A DNA stretch of 45,931 bases, taken from Kitasatospora sp. GP82. Lineage in GTDB: Bacteria > Actinomycetota > Actinomycetes > Streptomycetales > Streptomycetaceae. The notes beneath the pieces are model-generated. The model ran no database searches and was not told where the DNA came from. It saw nothing but the letters and a program-made list of their open reading frames with translations. This document shows, one piece after another, positions 42,150 to 45,931 of this stretch. Every line of letters starts with the position of its first letter. Within the stretch, counting starts at the first letter, position 1. The position numbers were made by a program, and so were the translations under genes. The stretch spans positions 1-45,931 of the forward strand of contig NZ_JARZAJ010000049.1 of the NCBI RefSeq assembly GCF_029892105.1, read 5' to 3'.

Positions 42150-42405
42150 TCAAGCACTCTGGTGACGCGCGGCGGGCAAGTCGCATCGGTGCGATATCGC
42201 GCGTTGGCGGCTCGGTTGTGAAGGCGCGCTGGTCTCGTACGAGGGCCCACAGCACGTCGAGGCAGCGCCTGGCGAGGGCGACTGCTTGCGGCTCTTCCCC
42301 TCCACTCTCTCCGTTCGTAGAACGTTTAGGGGGTGGGGCAGCAGCGGGCGGCGACCTGAGCACGGAGAGATAGAACACCCGCAGGAGGCGGCGACCCGGG
42401 GCTGG
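42150..42405 (-). pseudogene. IS110-family transposase, C-terminal fragment (minus copy)
   Basis: The minus strand reads GRRLLRVFYLSVL, then LARRCLDVLWALVRDQRAFT with TEPP. This parallels the plus copy at 43801-44299 (HRRLLRIFYLS, LARRRLDALRALIRDRRTFT, TEPP). Beyond the stop both copies share an ATTGGGAATCA block, probably the IS110 right end. The fragment stops at about 42405, right beside the left end of the TnpB element. Confidence 0.65.
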
Positions 42406-42415
42406 TGAAGGCGTC

Positions 42416-43799
42416 CACCCCTTGATCTTCGCAGGGAATCCCGGCCTTCAGGCCGGGCGGGCATGCGATCCCCGGTCCGGAGGCGCGGAGCGCCGGAGTG
42501 ATCGTGCGCATCGTCCGTGACCTGTGGCATGTTGACCGCGCGTCAGCCAGGAAGGGGGGTGGGCCGGGTGATCCGTGCGTACAGGTTCCTCATGCGGCCC
42601 GCCGTGGGCCGGACACGAGCGCTGACCAAGATGCTGCGGGATCACTGCTCGCTCTACAACGGCGCTCTCCAGGAGCGCCGCGACGCGTACCGGCACGTCT
42701 CGAAGACCGGCATCAAGTACGGGATGCAGTCAGCGCAGTTCAAGGAGATCCGCTCGTTCGACCCGCAGTGGCAGGGCCGCTGGTCGTTCTCCGGCCGGCA
42801 GGCCACGCTCCGACGGCTGGACAAGGCGTTCGCGGTGTTCTTCCGTCGGGTCAAGTCCGGCCGGACGCCCGGATATCCGCGCTTCCGGGGGGTGAACTGG
42901 TCTGGCACGGTGGACTTCCCCAGGGACGGGGACGGCTGCCGGTGGGACTCCACCCCGCACGACCCGGTGACCCGTGTCCGGTTCCAGGGGGTTGGGCACG
43001 TCGAGGTCAACCGGCACCGCCCGGCAGTCGGCAAGGTCAAGACGATCCCGGTCAAGCGCGAGGGCCGCAAGCGGTTCGTGGTGCTCACCGCCGGGCAGAC
43101 CGCGCCGGAGCCGCTTCCCGCGACCGGCAGCGTGGTGGGCATCGACATGGGCATAGCCGGCTTCCTCGCCGGCTCCAACGGCGAGTTCGTACCCGATCCC
43201 CGCCACGGGCGGAAGGCTGCCGCGAACCTCGAAGCCGCGCAACAGGCCCTGTCCCGGTGCAGGCGCCGGTCCAGCCGTTGTCGCGAAGCCGTGCAACGCG
43301 TCGCCGCCGTGCATCGCAAGGCCTGCCGGCAGCGGCTCGACCACGCCCACAAGACCGCCCTTGGCCTGGCCCGCGCGCGACTTCATCGCGCACGAAGACC
43401 GCAGGATCCGCAACATGAGCAGGTCCCCCGTGCCGAAGCCCGACCCCGGCCGGCCGGGCGTCTTCCTGCCCAACGGCGCGGCAGCCAAGGCCGGACTCAA
43501 CCGTTCGATAGCTGACGCTGGTTGGGGGGTGTTCCTGACGATCCTGCACGCCAAGGCTGAGAGCGCCGGATGGGAAGTCATCGCCGTGGACCCCCGCAAC
43601 ACCTCCCGGGCCTGCCCCGAATGCGGGCACCTATCCGGGGAGAACCGGCCGGCACAGGAGAAATTCCATTGCGTCGCGTGCGGCCACACGGCGCACGCTG
43701 ACACAGTGGGAGCCACCAACGTTCTACGGGCCGGGCTGAACGGCGCCGCCCTGCCCGGCTTGGCGAGAAGCCCCCGGCTTCAGCCGGGGCAGGAGTCAC
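42416..43799 (+). mobile_element. Nearly complete IS1341-type (TnpB-only, IS605 group) element
   Basis: Both ends are present. The left end has hairpin CCCGGCC-TTCA-GGCCGGG (42440-42457) and the right end has CCCCGGC-TTCA-GCCGGGG (43772-43789), ending near AGGAGTCAC. There is no tnpA, so mobility would depend on a transposase elsewhere. It sits between two divergent IS110 C-terminal fragments. As usual for IS605-group elements, no target duplication is evident. Confidence 0.85.
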
Positions 43800-43825
43800 G
43801 GTGCACACCCTGGCCAGGGCGGTGA
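42568..43825 (+). pseudogene. tnpB: TnpB RNA-guided nuclease, frameshifted
   Basis: GTG 42568 (GAAGGGGGGTGGGCCGG upstream) begins VIRAYRFLMRPAVGRTRALT. Frame 1 runs to about 43375 and includes the OrfB N-terminal block (HCSLYNGALQERRDAYRHVS) and the RuvC-I Asp in VVGIDMGIAGFLAG. A two-base loss near 43378 moves the rest to frame 2. That frame holds the RuvC-II Glu (DFIAHEDRRIRNMS), zinc-finger pairs CPECGH and CVACGH, and the RuvC-III Asp in HADTVGATNVL. All three catalytic acids are therefore retained. Correcting the frameshift would give about 400 residues, the normal length. The C-terminal frame runs past the element end to a TAG at 43825. Family knowledge: TnpB uses RNA from the element's 3' end as guide. 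Confidence 0.82.
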
Positions 43826-44299
43826 TGGCCCTGGACGAGGAGATCGCCGCCACCGACGCCCTGATCGAAGCCAGGTTCCGCGAGCACGAGCACGCCGAGG
43901 CCATCACCAGCATGCCCGGCATCGGCACCCTGGTCGGCGCCGAGTTCATCGCCTGCACCGGGCGGCGACATGGACGCCTTCGGCAGCTCCGGCCGTCTGG
44001 CCGGAGTCGCCGGCCTGGCACCGGTTCCCAGGGACTCCGGACGCATCAGCGGCAACATGCGCCGGCCCCACCGCTACCACCGTCGCCTCCTGCGGATCTT
44101 CTACCTCTCCGCCCAGGCCGCCGCCCGCTGCTGCCCCGTCTCCAGGGCGTTCTACGAACGCACGAGGAGCGAGGGCAAGTCCCACAAGCAGGCCGTCCTC
44201 GCCCTCGCCAGGCGCCGCCTCGACGCCCTCCGGGCCCTCATACGCGACCGCCGCACCTTCACGACCGAGCCACCCCAACGCGGTCTCGCAGCGGCGTGA
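43801..44299 (+). pseudogene. IS110-family transposase, C-terminal half with one frameshift (plus copy)
   Basis: The frame from 43801 reads VHTLARAVMALDEEIAATDA, EAITSMPGIGTLVGAEFIAC. An extra G near 43960 moves it to the frame giving DMDAFGSSGRLAGVAGLAPV, PRDSGRISGNMRRPHRYHRR and KSHKQAVLALARRRLDALRA. This is the Transposase_20 domain of IS110 proteins, with its conserved helix-hairpin PGIG and the Ser region (R-x-S-G-N). The N-terminal DEDD catalytic half is absent because the TnpB element's right end abuts position 43800. Confidence 0.78.
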
Positions 44300-45056
44300 C
44301 CTGCTCACCATCCGTCACGCTCGTCCTTCACAAACCCGATTGGGAATCAGTGAGTGACGTCGGCACCGACCCCGACACGCCCCGACGCAACTGAACGGCA
44401 GACAGGTTGACAACGCCTGTCCAGAGTCTCGTACTCGGCACTGTCCTCTGCTTGCATGCCGCCGAGAAGCGGCGCTTCTCCGAACATGGTTCCACCTGCG
44501 GATCCGGAACCCCGTGATCGCTGGTGCCGGCCACCGGGACCGCCCCCTCTCCACCCTTGACTCAATGAATCATCAAGTATTCCTGACTCATCTTCTTTGC
44601 CAGAGAGGCCCTTCCACAGTCTCGCCACTGCCGCGAATAGACGGAACCTGCCCTTCGACTCAGGAAGCCACCATCCGGTGGCGCCACTTGATCGTGCTCC
44701 TTGCACTCATCACCCGACGGACATTTATCCTACAAATGAAGGCCAGACTAATGACACACCGTCAACTTTCTGCACACTGGAATGCGAAACCCGGCAGATC
44801 CGCAGCAGCGCGCCAGACCTTCTCGCCGCGAGGAGCACAGACAGGGAGAGCAGTTGAGCCGGTCGGCGGACGAACAGTCTGACGAACCAAGGCCAGCTGG
44901 GTGATATTTGGGCGCCGCCGAGGGAAGTCGATGACGGTTCCATTGGTGTGAGTACATAGTTGTGAAACTCGGCGGGCCGAGTGATGCACCCGTCCTTGCT
45001 TGCAAGTTGACGTACTGTCTGCGCGTTCGCTCTCAGTTCTGCAGGAGGTTTCCAGT
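44300..45056. other. Intergenic upstream of the collagen-like gene
   Basis: The first about 40 nt hold the IS110 end-like ATTGGGAATCAGTG. The rest is gene-free and lower in GC, with no recognised family on either strand. The promoter of the collagen-like gene should lie at its right end. Confidence 0.45.
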
Positions 45057-45931
45057 ATGAAGATTCATTCACTCCGAAGATCTCGTCTCAAGGCCGCCAC
45101 CATGTTCTCGGCGGCAAGTGCCCTTGCCATGGTCGTCAACATGGCTTCGACGACGGTCGCTGTGGCCAACGCGATCGAGAGGTCCCACGTCGATTACGCG
45201 CACGGAGTTCCGGGTCCGAATGGCGCTGTGAGTGATCACTTCAATACCGCTACATGGCGGCTGGCCAGTCGTGCGGACGACGACGGGCGTCATGAGCACC
45301 CGGGCCCCCAGGGCCCACAGGGCACGCAGGGCTTCCAGGGCACGCAAGGCTTCCAGGGCTCCCAGGGCTTCCAGGGCAACCAGGGCAACCAGGGCTTCCA
45401 GGGCAACACCGGCACCCAGGGCCTTCAGGGCTTCCAGGGCAACCAGGGCAACCAGGGCACCCAGGGCAACACCGGCACCCAGGGCCTTCAGGGCTTCCAG
45501 GGCAACCAGGGGTTCCAGGGCAACACCGGCACCCAGGGCACCCAGGGCAACCAGGGCAACCAGGGCACCCAGGGGTTCCAGGGCGACACCGGCAACCAGG
45601 GCCTTCAGGGGTTCCAGGGCTTCCAGGGTGACACCGGCACCCAGGGCTTCCAGGGGTTCCAGGGTGACACCGGCACCCAGGGCTTCCAGGGGTTCCAGGG
45701 TGACACCGGCACCCAGGGCCTTCAGGGGTTCCAGGGGTTCCAGGGTGACACCGGCACCCAGGGCCTTCAGGGGTTCCAGGGGTTCCAGGGTGACACCGGC
45801 ACCCAGGGCCTCCAGGGGTTCCAGGGGTTCCAGGGCGACACCGGCACCCAGGGCCTCCAGGGGTTCCAGGGGTTCCAGGGCGACACCGGCACCCAGGGCC
45901 TCCAGGGCTTCCAGGGGTTCCAGGGCGACAC
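45057..45931 (+). CDS. Secreted collagen-like Gly-X-Gln repeat protein (3' end outside window)
   Basis: The frame is open from ATG 45057 (GCAGGAGG eight bases upstream) to the window edge, at least 291 residues. An N-terminal signal-like segment (about 1-39, FSAASALAMVVNMASTTVAV) and a unique linker precede unbroken Gly-X-Y triplets from Gly83 onward, about 69 in the window. Apart from the entry GPQGPQ, the Y position is Gln or Thr and X is Phe, Leu, Thr, Asn or Asp. Proline, which normally stabilises collagen helices, is absent from the repeats. The later part is a 15-residue unit (GDTGTQGLQGFQGFQ) repeated with very high DNA identity. It is probably a secreted or surface-displayed fibrous protein. 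C-terminal anchoring cannot be seen. Confidence 0.88.
   Translation, partial: MKIHSLRRSRLKAATMFSAASALAMVVNMASTTVAVANAIERSHVDYAHGVPGPNGAVSDHFNTATWRLASRADDDGRHEHPGPQGPQGTQGFQGTQGFQGSQGFQGNQGNQGFQGNTGTQGLQGFQGNQGNQGTQGNTGTQGLQGFQGNQGFQGNTGTQGTQGNQGNQGTQGFQGDTGNQGLQGFQGFQGDTGTQGFQGFQGDTGTQGFQGFQGDTGTQGLQGFQGFQGDTGTQGLQGFQGFQGDTGTQGLQGFQGFQGDTGTQGLQGFQGFQGDTGTQGLQGFQGFQGD
45588..45931 (+). repeat. 45-bp tandem repeat encoding GDTGTQGLQGFQGFQ
   Basis: GGCGACACCGGCACCCAGGG-type units recur every 45 bp (some 36 bp, lacking one GFQ triplet) from about 45588 to the edge, with a few synonymous changes. Earlier triplets (45310-45587) are less regular. This suggests recent expansion at the 3' side. Confidence 0.85.

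Overview
The window is high-GC DNA (about 70 %) with strong third-position G/C bias, GTG and TTG starts, divergent LysR-type regulators, a CYP105-like P450 operon and several lineage-restricted families (DUF6191, DUF2637, HATPase_c_2). This points to a filamentous actinomycete of the Streptomycetaceae (Streptomyces, Kitasatospora or Streptacidiphilus type). Pieces of at least eight insertion-sequence families and about a dozen broken host genes suggest a chromosome arm or another plastic accessory region, not the core. I saw no tRNA, rRNA, origin or intact mobile element.

Layout. 0-3.5 kb: the 3' end of an NlpC/P60 hydrolase with a strong terminator, gene debris, two small membrane proteins and an IS1380 remnant. 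3.5-9.1 kb: ordinary metabolism and transport, with a translationally coupled NAD(P)-epimerase plus aldo/keto reductase divergent from a LysR regulator, and a second LysR regulator divergent from an MFS exporter. 9.1-10.7 kb: the right end of a TnpB (IS1341-type) element, a frameshifted HTH/MarR regulator and an IS21 end. 10.7-17.6 kb: a three-component P450 system (P450, 3Fe-4S ferredoxin, ferredoxin reductase), a MarR regulator with a clear palindromic operator, an RsbW-like ATPase, and a 14-TM exporter fused in frame to a uridine-kinase-like domain through a duplicated P450 5' end. 17.6-20.5 kb: truncated hydrolase and oxidoreductase genes, a 50-residue orphan with its own terminator, a degenerate type I-E CRISPR mini-array without cas genes, and a broken methyltransferase. 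20.5-28 kb: a His/Glu-rich secreted protein, a 5'-truncated FtsX permease, helicase and transposase scraps, and an acyltransferase-3 membrane protein.

The right third (28.6-45.9 kb) is dominated by exported proteins: a GH16-like protein, two small DUF11-like proteins, a sedolisin (S53) protease, a coiled-coil NlpC/P60 hydrolase, an 800-residue DUF11 protein with a His-rich stretch and an LPHTG sorting signal, and a collagen-like Gly-X-Gln repeat protein that runs off the right edge. Relics of IS256, IS3, IS110 (two), ISAs1 and a TnpB element lie between them. My inference is a cell-surface or exoprotein region in which most mobile DNA is dead. These genes stand in separate units and on both strands, so a joint function is a hypothesis only.

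The best candidates for something undescribed are the exporter/P450-leader/kinase chimera, the Gly-X-Gln collagen-like protein, and two TnpB element halves that look like the ends of one element split by about 21 kb. Pseudogene calls rest on frame breaks in this one sequence, and some single-base breaks could be sequencing errors.
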